Of a stretch of 64,000 bases of DNA, positions 23,672 to 34,068 are shown in pieces. Within the stretch, counting starts at the first letter, position 1, and each line of letters opens with the position of its first letter. Location: positions 1,768,001 through 1,832,000 of the forward strand of contig NZ_CP118962.1 in NCBI RefSeq assembly GCF_029024925.1, written 5' to 3'. The notes under the pieces are model-generated. The model searched no databases. It was not told where the DNA came from and was given only the letters and a program-made list of their open reading frames with translations. The stretch is from Enterococcus faecalis. Lineage in GTDB: Bacteria > Bacillota > Bacilli > Lactobacillales > Enterococcaceae. The position numbers were made by a program, and so were the translations under genes.

Positions 23672-24373
23672 TTATGCTTCATATTCAATCACATAAGGAT
23701 GAATCTTCGTATTATAAATAGCTTCTGAATATTCTACGCAACGACCTGTTGGGCTTAACGAACGCCGAATTCTTTTTAAGCCCGTTGTTTCAGTTGTTTG
23801 CAACATCTTTTGCTCTGCTTCTGTCAAAGTTGCAACTTCAAAACGGTCTTCAAATTTATAAATTTCAATGGCATGGCGATCCATCAAACGATACAAGGAT
23901 TCTTCTTTGTATTCAGTCAATGATACGTCTTTCATGGCAGCTGGCAAATAGTAATTAAAATAAATATAGGGTTGTTCATCGATTAGATATAACCGTGAAA
24001 GGTGAACCACTTCTTCTCCTAAAAATTGATAAGCCGGCATCTCTTTTGACAACGTCAAGTTTTCAACTTGTAAAACTTTTTTAGTGACTTTCTGACCTGA
24101 TTCATTCAAAAATTCAGTGAATGTCCCTGCTTTTGATAGTTTATTATAGGGACGATTGCTTAACACAGTTGTGCCTCGGCCACTTTTTTTCTCAACAAAT
24201 TCTTCCGTTGCTAACATTTCGATTGCCCGCCGAATCGTAATTTTACTAACGTTAAACATCTCTTCCAATTCTGTTTCTGTTGGTAAAAACGTTCCTACTG
24301 GATACTTGCCACTCAAAATATCTTCTTTAATCTGATCTGCTACTTCTAAATAAAGCACGCTCTTTCTTCTCAT
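23672..24373 (-). CDS. GntR/HutC-family transcriptional regulator
   Basis: A 233-residue regulator with an N-terminal winged helix (ILSGKYPVGTFLPTETELEEMFNVSKITIRRAIEML) and a C-terminal UTRA effector domain (residues 85-225) as in HutC/TreR/NagR proteins. It probably represses a sugar or amino-sugar pathway and releases on ligand binding. No target operon is adjacent, so its ligand cannot be inferred. Between rapAB and ftsK, with its own terminator. Confidence 0.85.
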   Translation of the reverse strand: MRRKSVLYLEVADQIKEDILSGKYPVGTFLPTETELEEMFNVSKITIRRAIEMLATEEFVEKKSGRGTTVLSNRPYNKLSKAGTFTEFLNESGQKVTKKVLQVENLTLSKEMPAYQFLGEEVVHLSRLYLIDEQPYIYFNYYLPAAMKDVSLTEYKEESLYRLMDRHAIEIYKFEDRFEVATLTEAEQKMLQTTETTGLKRIRRSLSPTGRCVEYSEAIYNTKIHPYVIEYEA

Positions 24374-24457
24374 GATACGCTCCCTCCCAACCGCACTATT
24401 CCTTTCTATTTTACCAGAAAATGATGATTATAACATGATGCTTTGCTGAAATTATAA

Positions 24458-24501
24458 AAAAAGAACAAAAATAGATAAATTTATCTATTTTTGTTCTTTT
24501 T
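24458..24501. terminator. Terminator of ftsK
   Basis: A perfect 22-bp inverted repeat (24458-24479 and 24480-24501) with A/T-rich ends immediately follows the ftsK stop. Confidence 0.8.
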
Positions 24502-24503
24502 GT

Positions 24504-26927
24504 TTATTGTTCTGGCGTCTCAGGTGCTGCCTCTTCTGATTCCGCTTGTAGAAAGACTTTTCTTGGTTTACTACCTTCTGATGGTCCAATAACTCCGTGT
24601 GCTTCCAATTCATCTACTAAGCGAGCCGCACGATTATAGCCAATTCTAAAACGTCTTTGTAGCAACGAAATACTAGCTGTCTGCATTTCAACCACCAAGT
24701 TTTTCGCTTCTTCAAACAACTCATCTTGAGGAGCTTCGCCACCGCCTGAAGTGGTCGGTTCATCTGTTGGCATCATGCTTTCTTGATATTCAGCTTCTTG
24801 TTGGTCCGTTACAAACGCAACCACTCGTTCGACTTCTTGATCAGAGATAAAGGCCCCTTGGATACGAATTGGTTTATTTTCTCCCATTGGTAAGAAGAGC
24901 ATATCGCCTCGACCTAATAGTTTCTCCGCCCCGTTAGTATCAATAATGGTACGCGAGTCTGTCCCACTTGAGACTGCAAAAGCCATTCGAGAAGGGACAT
25001 TTGCTTTGATGATTCCTGTAATGACATCCACACTTGGCCGTTGTGTCGCTAAAATCATATGAATGCCCGCTGCCCGTGCCATTTGGGCTAAGCGGATAAT
25101 CGCATCTTCTACTTCGTTACTTGCCACCATCATTAAATCAGCTAACTCATCAACAATGACAACAATAAATGGCAGAATCGGACGATTTTCGCCATCTTCC
25201 GCATTTTTCTGTTGAATTAGTTGATTGTAACCAGTGATATTTCGGACGCCTGTTGCTGCAAATTTTTCATAACGAAATTCCATTTCTTGAACTACTTTTT
25301 GCAGGGCTTGGGCCGCTTTTCTCGGATTAGTAACCACTGGCGTTAATAAATGAGGAATCCCGTTATACACATTCAATTCTACCATTTTCGGGTCAATCAT
25401 CATTAATTTTACTTCATGGGGTTTCGCTTGCATCAAAATACCTGTGATGATGCCATTGATAGCAACCGATTTCCCACTCCCTGTCGATCCCGCAATTAAT
25501 AAATGCGGCATTTTTGATAGATCCGCAGTTTGAACCATCCCTGAAATATCTCGACCTAAAGGTACTTCTAATAGTTTATCTGGATGACTTGGTTGTGCCT
25601 CAACAATATCTCTAAAGGATACTGTACTAATTGCACTATTAGGAACTTCAATCCCGATTAGTGATTTGCCAGGGATTGGGGCCTCCATACGAACATCTTT
25701 GGCCGCAAGCGCTAAAGCAATGTCATCCGTCAAGTTAACAATTTTGCTAACTTTTACCCCAACAGCGGGTTGAACTTCAAATTTTGTGACAGATGGTCCT
25801 AAACTAGCTTTGACTACTTTAGCATCAACACCAAAACTCTTGAAGGTTTGTTCTAAGACGCCAATATTTTTTTCGATTTTTTCATATTCACCACTTTGAT
25901 CCGTTGCTTGAATTGTATCTAACAAATCAGTTGGTGGTAGTTGATAATCACGATCTTCCGCTTCTTCAGAAATTTCAAATTCGAGAACACCAGCTTCATC
26001 TGCCGCCTCTTCTTCCTGCTCTCGTTGCGGTTTTGTTGCTGCAATTGGTGGTACAGGCATCGCCTGATTTTGCTGTTGAAACGAATCAATTTGAACAGGC
26101 GTTGGTGCGGCCGGTTCTTCCATCATTGGTTGGTGGGTTTCAACAGGTGTTTTTGTTAAGCGCTCGGCTGCCGCTTGTTCCATGCGTTCCCGCTTTTGTA
26201 ATTTTTGTTGGGCAGCGGCTTCAATTTTTGCTTGGCGTTCTGCAGCTTTGGCTTCTTTCTTCGCTGCTCGCTTCGCCTCTTTTTCTTCTTGTCGCGCCTG
26301 TGATTTTGCCGAAACATGACTTAGGCGATCTTGAATACTTTGGAAATGATCAACAATTTGCTGAAAATCCCACATACTCATCAAGAAAATACCCGCTAAC
26401 AGTAGCAATGTAGCAATTAAATAGCTGCCAAATTGTGCCACCAAAAAGTACGTTCCTTGATAAAGCAGCGCGCCAATCATACCGCCCCCTACGTTTTGCG
26501 TCACTTGGTTGGCTTTTAGATCGCTTTGCAAAAACTCCCAAGTGTTACCTAAAATATCTGGTTGACTGCCACTAACATTTCGAAACATAAAGGCATGGAA
26601 AAATAACAAAACACTAATATAAATCAGAACAGCCCCAAAAATAGGGCGCCCTCTTTTTAACGGAAAATCTTTCCCATAAATCATGACTAATAAGCCATAC
26701 AGGATTAGTAAAATCGCTGCAAATGGAAAGGTATTACCTACAACTAAGCGTAAACAATTCGCTAATAACGTGCCTAAAAACCCTAAGCGAAAGAGTCCAA
26801 AGACACCGAATAAAATAAAAATCAGGCCAAGAAACATATAATTTAAACGTTCTTGTTGTTGCTGTTGTTTTTTGGTCTTTTTCTTTGTCGTACTTTTTTT
26901 CTTATTTGTTGCTCTTTTTTGTGCCAT
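24504..26927 (-). CDS. ftsK: FtsK/SpoIIIE DNA translocase
   Basis: An 807-residue septal DNA pump. A Lys-rich N-terminus is followed by about four membrane segments (residues 28-190), a charged Ala/Lys/Gln linker (200-330), the alpha/beta RecA-like motor with Walker [16 protein letters not shown] and Walker [16 protein letters not shown], and a C-terminal gamma winged helix ([24 protein letters not shown]) that reads polar DNA motifs. It clears chromosomes from the division septum. Confidence 0.95.
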   Translation of the reverse strand: MAQKRATNKKKSTTKKKTKKQQQQQERLNYMFLGLIFILFGVFGLFRLGFLGTLLANCLRLVVGNTFPFAAILLILYGLLVMIYGKDFPLKRGRPIFGAVLIYISVLLFFHAFMFRNVSGSQPDILGNTWEFLQSDLKANQVTQNVGGGMIGALLYQGTYFLVAQFGSYLIATLLLLAGIFLMSMWDFQQIVDHFQSIQDRLSHVSAKSQARQEEKEAKRAAKKEAKAAERQAKIEAAAQQKLQKRERMEQAAAERLTKTPVETHQPMMEEPAAPTPVQIDSFQQQNQAMPVPPIAATKPQREQEEEAADEAGVLEFEISEEAEDRDYQLPPTDLLDTIQATDQSGEYEKIEKNIGVLEQTFKSFGVDAKVVKASLGPSVTKFEVQPAVGVKVSKIVNLTDDIALALAAKDVRMEAPIPGKSLIGIEVPNSAISTVSFRDIVEAQPSHPDKLLEVPLGRDISGMVQTADLSKMPHLLIAGSTGSGKSVAINGIITGILMQAKPHEVKLMMIDPKMVELNVYNGIPHLLTPVVTNPRKAAQALQKVVQEMEFRYEKFAATGVRNITGYNQLIQQKNAEDGENRPILPFIVVIVDELADLMMVASNEVEDAIIRLAQMARAAGIHMILATQRPSVDVITGIIKANVPSRMAFAVSSGTDSRTIIDTNGAEKLLGRGDMLFLPMGENKPIRIQGAFISDQEVERVVAFVTDQQEAEYQESMMPTDEPTTSGGGEAPQDELFEEAKNLVVEMQTASISLLQRRFRIGYNRAARLVDELEAHGVIGPSEGSKPRKVFLQAESEEAAPETPEQ

Positions 26928-27047
26928 TTAACTTCCCTCTTTCCATCACTTCTCATTATACATAAAAATGGAATCGAACAAAAGTGCCCACCTCATTTTA
27001 CTTGAAAAATCATAGAAATTTTTTAAAAACTTTCATTTAAGAAAAAT

Positions 27048-27218
27048 GAGCGTGGGACAAAAATCACTTTGGATTTTTGCTCCACGCTCAAAAACTGATA
27101 AACGGCGGGAACAGAACCAACTCCTTCGGAAATAAGCCGAAATTCTCCAAAAATTAAAGAGCAATTTTCGGAAATTTCTTCTTATTTCTCGGAGCTAAAC
27201 GGTTCTGTCCCGACCTCA
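27048..27218. repeat. Composite intergenic repeat, copy 1 (long form)
   Basis: The element starts GAGCGTGGGACA and ends TGTCCCGACCTC, imperfect terminal inverted repeats. It has a 5' hairpin (27048-27089), a central variable part with its own inverted repeats (TCGGAAATAAG...CTTATTTC-TCGGA), and a 3' arm pair ACAGAACC/GGTTCTGT. A shorter copy lies at 61088. It is in the ftsK-ndh intergenic region and contains no gene. Confidence 0.8.
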
Positions 27219-27240
27219 TTATTTCTTATTTTGCTGATTC

Positions 27241-28452
27241 TTAATGGTATAAGTCGAAACGACCTTTAGCCATCATTTCTTTGGTACCACCTGTTTCAAA
27301 GAGCGCTTTGTTCATGATAATTTTTTTCATGAATGAAGCTGGGTATCCTTTAATGTCTGTTTTACCAACAATTCCTAAAGCACGTGTATTTCCGACAGAA
27401 CAAACAGAACCTTGTGATTTAAAGCTGAAAGGTTTAGTTGCTTCCCCTTTCAATTGTGCTTGAATATTTTTAGCAGCATGAGCGCCCATCTTCAAGGCGA
27501 TTTGTGCTGTTGTTGGGTAAGGTCGATTGGTTTCTGTATCCATAACTGCTGAGCAGTCACCAATAATATAGACGTTGCTATGGTTCGCATCTGTTAAATC
27601 TGGTTGAACCATGACACGACCACGACGAGCTTCAAAGCCAGAATCGCCTACAACGTGGCTTCCACTAACACCCGTTGTCCAAATAATTGTTTTAGCAGAA
27701 AGTTCTGCCAAGTCGCCTGCTTCGTTATCTTGATAAACAACTGCGCTTGGTTTGATTTCTTTAATCGGTTTACCTAATAATAAATGAATAGCTGAATCTT
27801 TTAATAATTGCACACCATAGTTCGCAAGTTTTTCGTTAAACATCGGCAATAGGCGAGTAACTGCTTCGACACAATAAATTTGGATTTGATCTGCTGAGAC
27901 ACCTGCGATTTCAGCAAATTTTGGTTTATTTTCAACAAGAGAACCTAATAATTCAATCCCTGTAAAGCCTGCTCCACAGACAACAATTTTTAAGAATTCT
28001 TCGTTTTGAGTTGCTTTGTATTGACGCATTTGTTCTTGGATATGTTCATACACGTTTAAAGCCGTTTTCACATCTACCATTTGTAGAGCATGTTCTTGCA
28101 CACCAGGGATACCAAATGATTCTGATTCAAACCCAAGAGAAACAACTAAGTAATCATAATTGATTGTTTGACCATCTTCTAAAGCAACTGTTTGTGTTGC
28201 AGCATCAATTGTTTTAACTGTTCCTTGGATAAAGGTGGTCATTTTTTCATCGACAACATCCATAATATTGTATGTGATTTTTTCAGCTGGTTGTGTTCCA
28301 GCAGCAACTTCATGCAAGTCCGTTGCTTCGTAGTGATAGTTGTTACGATCAACTAAAGTAATTTCGACGTCTTTGGCGCCTTTTTGTAATTCGCGTAATG
28401 TTTTTAAGCCTGCGTAACCAGCACCTAAAATAACAACATGTTTCTTATTCAT
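27241..28452 (-). CDS. ndh: Type II NADH dehydrogenase
   Basis: A 403-residue flavoprotein with an N-terminal FAD-binding motif (VVILGAGYAGLKTL), a second nucleotide-binding motif (IVVCGAGFTGIELLG) and NVYIIGDCSAVMD near the C-terminus. It transfers electrons from NADH to demethylmenaquinone at the inner face of the membrane without pumping protons. The neighbours menA, polyprenyl synthase and cydABCD form the matching respiratory chain. Confidence 0.9.
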   Translation of the reverse strand: MNKKHVVILGAGYAGLKTLRELQKGAKDVEITLVDRNNYHYEATDLHEVAAGTQPAEKITYNIMDVVDEKMTTFIQGTVKTIDAATQTVALEDGQTINYDYLVVSLGFESESFGIPGVQEHALQMVDVKTALNVYEHIQEQMRQYKATQNEEFLKIVVCGAGFTGIELLGSLVENKPKFAEIAGVSADQIQIYCVEAVTRLLPMFNEKLANYGVQLLKDSAIHLLLGKPIKEIKPSAVVYQDNEAGDLAELSAKTIIWTTGVSGSHVVGDSGFEARRGRVMVQPDLTDANHSNVYIIGDCSAVMDTETNRPYPTTAQIALKMGAHAAKNIQAQLKGEATKPFSFKSQGSVCSVGNTRALGIVGKTDIKGYPASFMKKIIMNKALFETGGTKEMMAKGRFDLYH

Positions 28453-28480
28453 TTTGATTCCCTTCCACTCTATAAAAAAT

Positions 28481-29386
28481 TTACAGCCACCACAAACCTA
28501 TGGCAAAAAATAGCACTTGTGCAGTTGCTCCCACAGCTAAGATCTTCACAGCACAAACAAATGTTTTACTCTTCACTTGTTCCTTCAGTAAGGCTTGGGT
28601 TTGTTTCCGTACAAAAGGTAAAGTTAAAAGCATGAGTAACATTGTTGGCGGGGTTAATCCTAAACCGACAGCTAACAAAATGGCTAACATTGCTATTGTA
28701 TTTAATCCGACGAATAATTTCAAAGAACTTGCTTTGCCAAGGTAATGAACTAATGTATATCTCTTGTTATTTTCATCTTCCTCTAAGTCACAGATATTAT
28801 TTGCTAACATTAAGTTAGCAATGTAACAAGTATTAGGTAAAGCGACTAAGAAAATCCCCCATAAATTAGCTGCTGACCAATTGAAAACTTCAAACGTATT
28901 AATGTAGACACAAATAAGAGTAATCATGAACCCCATTGTAAATCCTGAGAAAACTTCCCCTAATGGTAGACTGGACAAAGGTTTCGGTCCTGATGAATAA
29001 AAAATACCAATTAAGTAACAATAAAGACCCATAATTAATAACGGCCAGCCAACAATAAATGACAACCCAATCCCCATTAAAGCAGAAACGAGAATCATCC
29101 AAAAAATCATTTTGCGTATTAATGGCAAAGATAAATTTTCTCGACCGATAATATTCGTTTTTTCCTTATAATCATGAACTTCTGTAGCATGATGGTAATC
29201 ATTATAATTATCTAAAATATCGACCGCCATATTAAAAATAAACATCGCAATGAAAAAAATTAAAACATAACCAACATGGAGCCGCCCATATTGGTACCAA
29301 CTAAAACAAATTCCTAACAAAAATGGCAAAACACTCGCTGTTTTTGCTTTTAATTCTACTAATTCAAAAAATATTTCTCGATTCAA
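28481..29386 (-). CDS. menA: MenA, DHNA polyprenyltransferase
   Basis: A 301-residue UbiA-family membrane enzyme with about eight segments and two Asp-rich motifs (DILDNYNDYHHATE and NICDLEEDENNKRY) that bind the prenyl diphosphate through magnesium. It joins 1,4-dihydroxy-2-naphthoate to a polyprenyl chain, making demethylmenaquinone. Start is TTG at 29386, supported by GGAGGG seven bases upstream. Divergent from the polyprenyl diphosphate synthase gene. Confidence 0.92.
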   Translation of the reverse strand: MNREIFFELVELKAKTASVLPFLLGICFSWYQYGRLHVGYVLIFFIAMFIFNMAVDILDNYNDYHHATEVHDYKEKTNIIGRENLSLPLIRKMIFWMILVSALMGIGLSFIVGWPLLIMGLYCYLIGIFYSSGPKPLSSLPLGEVFSGFTMGFMITLICVYINTFEVFNWSAANLWGIFLVALPNTCYIANLMLANNICDLEEDENNKRYTLVHYLGKASSLKLFVGLNTIAMLAILLAVGLGLTPPTMLLMLLTLPFVRKQTQALLKEQVKSKTFVCAVKILAVGATAQVLFFAIGLWWL

Positions 29387-29507
29387 ACTATCCCTCCGCT
29401 ACTTTTTTACAAACTTTGTTACTTTTAAAACTTAATTACTGTATTTCTGTCGCCAATTCGTATACAATCAAATAGTATTGAACCACTGAAAGGATCGTAG
29501 TATATTT

Positions 29508-30488
29508 ATGAACACATTTTGGAAGTCGTTTCCTGACGTTGAACGTTCTTTAACGGAAACATGTGAATTAATTGAACAAACGTTGCATACACGCAACGAA
29601 GACATTGAAGAAGCCTTAGTAACTTTGGCTCGTTCTGGCGGCAAATTATTACGCCCCGCTTTTTTCTTTCTTTTTGCTCAACTGGGTGATGAAGAAAAAC
29701 AAGAGAAACAACAACTATTAAAAATAGCTGCATCTTTGGAAATCCTACATATGGCTACGTTGATTCACGATGACATTATTGACGATTCTCCATTGCGCCG
29801 AGGCGCTGTGACTATTCAATCACAATATGGTAAAGACGTGGCTGTTTACACAGGTGATTTACTATTCACTGAATTCTTTACTTTGATTGCAGATGCCATG
29901 AATGGCTCTGAATTTATGAAAATCAATGCACAAGGAATGAAACGGTTATTACTTGGTGAACTCGATCAAATGAGTCATCGATTTGACCGCCGCATGTCGA
30001 TTCCTGCTTATTTAAGAAGTGTCAACGGCAAAACAGCCGAACTTTTTTCACTAAGCTGTCTTGAAGGGGCCTATTTCGGTCATAGTTCAAAAGAAGTCCA
30101 ACGTTTAGCTAAACGAATTGGCCGTCATATTGGCATTGCTTTTCAAGTCTATGACGATATTTTAGATTATACTGCCGACACGGAAACCTTGAAAAAGCCC
30201 GCTTTAGAAGACTTGTCACAAGGTGTTTATACGTTACCCCTTCTCTTCGCTTACCAAGCAGCACCTGACGTATTCAGCCCTTATTTGGATAAAGGACGCG
30301 CCATTACCTTAGAAGAAGCAGCTGAAGTTGCGGCGCTAGTCAACGACTATCATGGCGTTACAGAAGCACAAGCTTTTGCTAAAAAAGTAACCAACAAAGC
30401 AATCACTGATATTCAACAATTGCCTGATGGCACAGCAAAAGAAACCTTACTTTCCTTAACTGAGCTCTTATTACATCGTTCATTTTAA
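29508..30488 (+). CDS. Polyprenyl diphosphate synthase (quinone side chain)
   Basis: A 326-residue trans-prenyltransferase with the first Asp-rich motif LIHDDIIDDSPLRRG and the second FQVYDDILDYTAD, GKxxR-type SGGKLLRP and the KTAELFS motif. It resembles HepT/IspB and makes the long isoprenoid tail used by the adjacent MenA. No small regulatory subunit (HepS) is next to it. The region shared with menA is probably a divergent promoter. Confidence 0.9.
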   Translation: MNTFWKSFPDVERSLTETCELIEQTLHTRNEDIEEALVTLARSGGKLLRPAFFFLFAQLGDEEKQEKQQLLKIAASLEILHMATLIHDDIIDDSPLRRGAVTIQSQYGKDVAVYTGDLLFTEFFTLIADAMNGSEFMKINAQGMKRLLLGELDQMSHRFDRRMSIPAYLRSVNGKTAELFSLSCLEGAYFGHSSKEVQRLAKRIGRHIGIAFQVYDDILDYTADTETLKKPALEDLSQGVYTLPLLFAYQAAPDVFSPYLDKGRAITLEEAAEVAALVNDYHGVTEAQAFAKKVTNKAITDIQQLPDGTAKETLLSLTELLLHRSF

Positions 30489-30523
30489 ACGTTTTATGGA
30501 AGAATTGCCATTAATTGAAATAG

Positions 30524-30567
30524 AAAAACGACTGATTGTTTGCTTTAATCAACAACCAGTCGTTTTT
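30524..30567. terminator. Bidirectional terminator between prenyl synthase and cydC
   Basis: Arms 30524-30540 and 30551-30567 pair with a single mismatch (AAAAACGACTG.../...CAGTCGTTTTT) and have A/T runs at both ends, placed between convergent genes. Confidence 0.85.
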
Positions 30568-32334
30568 TTATTCCTCGAAAGAACTAATGCCACGATCAAT
30601 TCGGTAAAGTTTTTGATAATGCGCATTGGTTGCAAGTAATTCTTCTGGTGTACCACTCATCTCTAATTGGCCATCTTCAATAAAGATCACTTGATCCATC
30701 AAAGTTACGCCTTGCAAATGGTGGGTAATCCAGATGACGGTTTTATCTTTTAATGCCTCAAAAAAGGTTTCCAGCAATTGCTGTTCTGTAATTGGATCTA
30801 AACCAGTAGTTGGTTCGTCTAATAACACAATTGGTGTATCTTGCAAAAGAATCCGTGCTAGCGCCAAGCGATGTCGTTCGCCACCAGAGAAACGCAAACC
30901 TGCTTCATCCACCATTGTTTGTAAACCTTCTGGTAATTGGGCAACCATTTCTTTTAAGCCAACTTTTTCTAAAACCGCCCAAACTTCTGCTTCGCTCGCT
31001 TCTTCTCTACCAATCCGAATATTATTTAAAATGGTTGTTCGAAATAGGTACGGCGCTTGGTGCATAACCCCAATATATTCAGTCATCGTCTCACCAAATG
31101 CCTCAGTTGGGATGTTTCCTAAAAGGATTTCTCCCGAAGTAGGTCGTAAATCACCACGAATGAGCGAAGCCAACGTACTCTTTCCGGAACCACTGCGCCC
31201 TAAAATCGCTAATTTTTGTTTTTCAGGAATTGTTAACGATAAGTCATTTAATACCTTTTTCTCTTGATTTTCATATGCAAAAGACAAATGTTCTATCGAT
31301 AAACTGGTGCCATTTGGCTGAACAGGCGCTTCTGTTGAGTCATCTTCCCCTTCAGGAAGCTCATTAAAACGACGAATGGAATCCTTATAAATCGTTGTTT
31401 CCTGTGCTGCAGCAGGAAGCGGAGCAAAAGCATCAATTAACGGAAACACGGTTAAAACAAAGGCACCAATCCAATTGGCTGCGCCCCCATGATTACCTGG
31501 AAACCGCACACTAGTCCAAGCTAAGACAGCAATCGCAATCACACCGAACAGAAGTTGTAAAACAAAGTCTCGGCCACGGTTAAATTGCTTCATTTTTTCA
31601 TCTAATGCACGAACGTTTGCTTCATCTGTTTCATAACGAGCAACGAATTCAGCACCTCGTTGGCTAAACACCCAATCAGACACACCTAGAATATTGTCGG
31701 TTAGTGTTTGATATAACTCATTTTTGGCATATTTATGTTTTTCTTGACGCGCACCATTCACTAGAACTGAAACAAGTGGTAATAGAAAAACAACCACTCC
31801 TAACATCAGTAACATGCATAAAGCAAACCACCAAGAAAAGAAACCTAACGCAATCACTAAAAAGATATACAAAATCCAAGCAATAACAGTTGGGAAAATC
31901 GTTCGTAAATACAAGTTTTGGATATGATTAATATCCTCCGAAAGCAAACCTAAGATATCCCCAGTGCGATATTTTGTCTTAAAGAAAATCGCATCTTTTT
32001 CTAGCACATTATAAAGTTTCAAGCGCAGATCAGAGGTCATTTTTAACACCCAGTTATGACTCGTTAGACGCTCCACATAACGAAAAACAGGACGGCCAAT
32101 CCCAAATGCTCTTGTTAAAACAATGGGAATATAAATTAATAAAATATTCTCTGGTAAGGAAGCCGCACGACTGATTAAGTAACCAGACGTAAACATTAAT
32201 GCCCCTGCGCTAAAGAACGTCAAGAAGCCTAAAAGTAAGGCAAAATACAAGGTTTTTTTATAGCGTTTTAAAAAAGGACGAACCCATTGATCGTTTTTCC
32301 AAACGTCTTTCGTTGTCGGCTGTTTTTCCATCAT
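30568..32334 (-). CDS. cydC: CydC, heterodimeric thiol-reductant ABC exporter subunit
   Basis: A 588-residue ABC half-transporter: six membrane segments (residues 25-310) then an ATPase with Walker A GRSGSGKSTLA, signature FSGGERHRLALAR and Walker B IVLLDEPTTGLD. With CydD it exports cysteine/glutathione and is required for cytochrome bd assembly. The ATG overlaps the cydD stop. Last gene of cydABCD. Confidence 0.92.
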   Translation of the reverse strand: MMEKQPTTKDVWKNDQWVRPFLKRYKKTLYFALLLGFLTFFSAGALMFTSGYLISRAASLPENILLIYIPIVLTRAFGIGRPVFRYVERLTSHNWVLKMTSDLRLKLYNVLEKDAIFFKTKYRTGDILGLLSEDINHIQNLYLRTIFPTVIAWILYIFLVIALGFFSWWFALCMLLMLGVVVFLLPLVSVLVNGARQEKHKYAKNELYQTLTDNILGVSDWVFSQRGAEFVARYETDEANVRALDEKMKQFNRGRDFVLQLLFGVIAIAVLAWTSVRFPGNHGGAANWIGAFVLTVFPLIDAFAPLPAAAQETTIYKDSIRRFNELPEGEDDSTEAPVQPNGTSLSIEHLSFAYENQEKKVLNDLSLTIPEKQKLAILGRSGSGKSTLASLIRGDLRPTSGEILLGNIPTEAFGETMTEYIGVMHQAPYLFRTTILNNIRIGREEASEAEVWAVLEKVGLKEMVAQLPEGLQTMVDEAGLRFSGGERHRLALARILLQDTPIVLLDEPTTGLDPITEQQLLETFFEALKDKTVIWITHHLQGVTLMDQVIFIEDGQLEMSGTPEELLATNAHYQKLYRIDRGISSFEE

Positions 32335-34064
32335 TGGCGTCCTCCTCTCATTTGCTTCATTAATTGAACATAGTAGCCATCTTTTTCAATCAACTCTGCT
32401 AGCGTTCCTTGTTCCACTAATTGACCTTTTTCCATCACTAAAATGTAATCCATTTCTTCCATCCAATGCAGACGATGTGTCGCAAAGAAGACAAGATGAT
32501 TGTTCATTAATGGCAACATGCGCTCTTTCATTTCAACTTCTGTTTCAATATCCAAATGCGCTGTCGGCTCATCAAACAGCAAGACGTGGCGTTTTTGATC
32601 AACAAAGGCGCGGGCCAACGCTACTCGTTGCGCTTGTCCCCCACTTAACATTCGACCGCTTTCCCCAATCAAGGTATGAATTCCTTCGGGAAGATCTTTA
32701 ACCAGCTCGTCTAAGCCAACTAACTGAATCGCTTGCTGAATCGCCTCATCTGTTGCTTCAGGTGTATAAAAGCGAATATTGTTTGCCAAAGTATCTTGGA
32801 AAATATATGGCGCTTGCGGAATATAAAGGATTTGCTTTTGCCAGTCTTTTTGTAAAAAATGTGGAATCGTTTGACCATTTATCGCCAATTGACTCGTTTC
32901 TTCTGTTGGTAATAAAAAGCCACTTAATAAATTAATTAACGTTGACTTACCAGAACCACTCGCCCCGATAATTCCAATCTTTTTGCGACCATCAACAGAG
33001 AATTGCAACGATTGAATTGCTTCTTGCGTTGCATCTTCATAGGAAAAATTTAACGCGGTGACTGACAACTGACTTTCTTGATGCCAATCATCTAACGTGA
33101 GCACATCGGTCTGTTCTGCTTCTGGCAATGCTAATACCGCTTGGATCGCTTGAAAAGAGTTTTTTCCATCTAAGGTTGCGTGATAATCACTTGAAAAATC
33201 ACGAATCGGTAAAAAGAACTCGGGTGCTAAAATTAAAGTAACCAAGGCAGGAAATAATAAAATCGTGCCGTTTAATAAACTTAATCCAAGGAAAACTGCC
33301 ACAACAGCTACCGATAATGTCGTAAAAAAGTCTAACGCAAAAGTTGATAAAATAGCAATTTTCAACGTACTCATGGTCGCTTTTCTGAATCGTTCACTTG
33401 TATGGTAAATACTCCCAGCATATTTTTTACTCAACCCAAACAGTTTCAGTGTGTCAATCCCTCGCAAGGAATCAATAAAATGATTGGAAAGCATTTGAAA
33501 CGCCGCATATTGCTTGTCCGCTTTACTTTGTGCTGCATAACCTAACACAATCATAAAAATAATAATAATCGGAAAAACAATCAGCAATGTTACGCCTGAA
33601 CGAATATCTTGTGTAAAAACAAAGGCCAAAATAATCCAAGGAATAATCATCATATTCATCATTTTTGTCAAAATCAATTGTAAATAATTTTCGGTTTGAC
33701 TGATGCCTTCTAAAGCCATGGTAACCATATTTCCAGTCCCATTTTTTTGAACAACATTTGGCCCCAAACGGAAAATTTTAGTTAATAATTGTTCGCGTAA
33801 TTCTTTCGAGCGTTCATAACTAAATGTATCGAGCATTCTCTCACGAAAATACGTAATAACATGTCGACCAAGATAAAAAATAAAAAAGAGTAAAATACTC
33901 TGTAGTTGTTGGTTAAGATGCCCGCCACTCCAAAGGCCGACAATGGCTTTTGAAAGAAAAAAAGCTTGCCCAATTATAAAGACTGCTTGCAGGAAAGAAA
34001 AACCTGCAAGCAAGACAAGAATTTTTTTGATTTTAGGCATCTGTAAGATGTCTTTATCAATCAT
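32331..34064 (-). CDS. cydD: CydD, heterodimeric thiol-reductant ABC exporter subunit
   Basis: A 577-residue ABC half-transporter with the membrane domain at residues 15-310 and an ATPase containing GASGSGKSTLINL, MLSGGQAQRVALARAF and LLFDEPTAHLD. It pairs with CydC. The gene starts 4 bases after cydB and overlaps cydC by 4, so the operon is translationally coupled. Confidence 0.92.
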   Translation of the reverse strand: MIDKDILQMPKIKKILVLLAGFSFLQAVFIIGQAFFLSKAIVGLWSGGHLNQQLQSILLFFIFYLGRHVITYFRERMLDTFSYERSKELREQLLTKIFRLGPNVVQKNGTGNMVTMALEGISQTENYLQLILTKMMNMMIIPWIILAFVFTQDIRSGVTLLIVFPIIIIFMIVLGYAAQSKADKQYAAFQMLSNHFIDSLRGIDTLKLFGLSKKYAGSIYHTSERFRKATMSTLKIAILSTFALDFFTTLSVAVVAVFLGLSLLNGTILLFPALVTLILAPEFFLPIRDFSSDYHATLDGKNSFQAIQAVLALPEAEQTDVLTLDDWHQESQLSVTALNFSYEDATQEAIQSLQFSVDGRKKIGIIGASGSGKSTLINLLSGFLLPTEETSQLAINGQTIPHFLQKDWQKQILYIPQAPYIFQDTLANNIRFYTPEATDEAIQQAIQLVGLDELVKDLPEGIHTLIGESGRMLSGGQAQRVALARAFVDQKRHVLLFDEPTAHLDIETEVEMKERMLPLMNNHLVFFATHRLHWMEEMDYILVMEKGQLVEQGTLAELIEKDGYYVQLMKQMRGGRQ

Positions 34065-34068
34065 AGAT

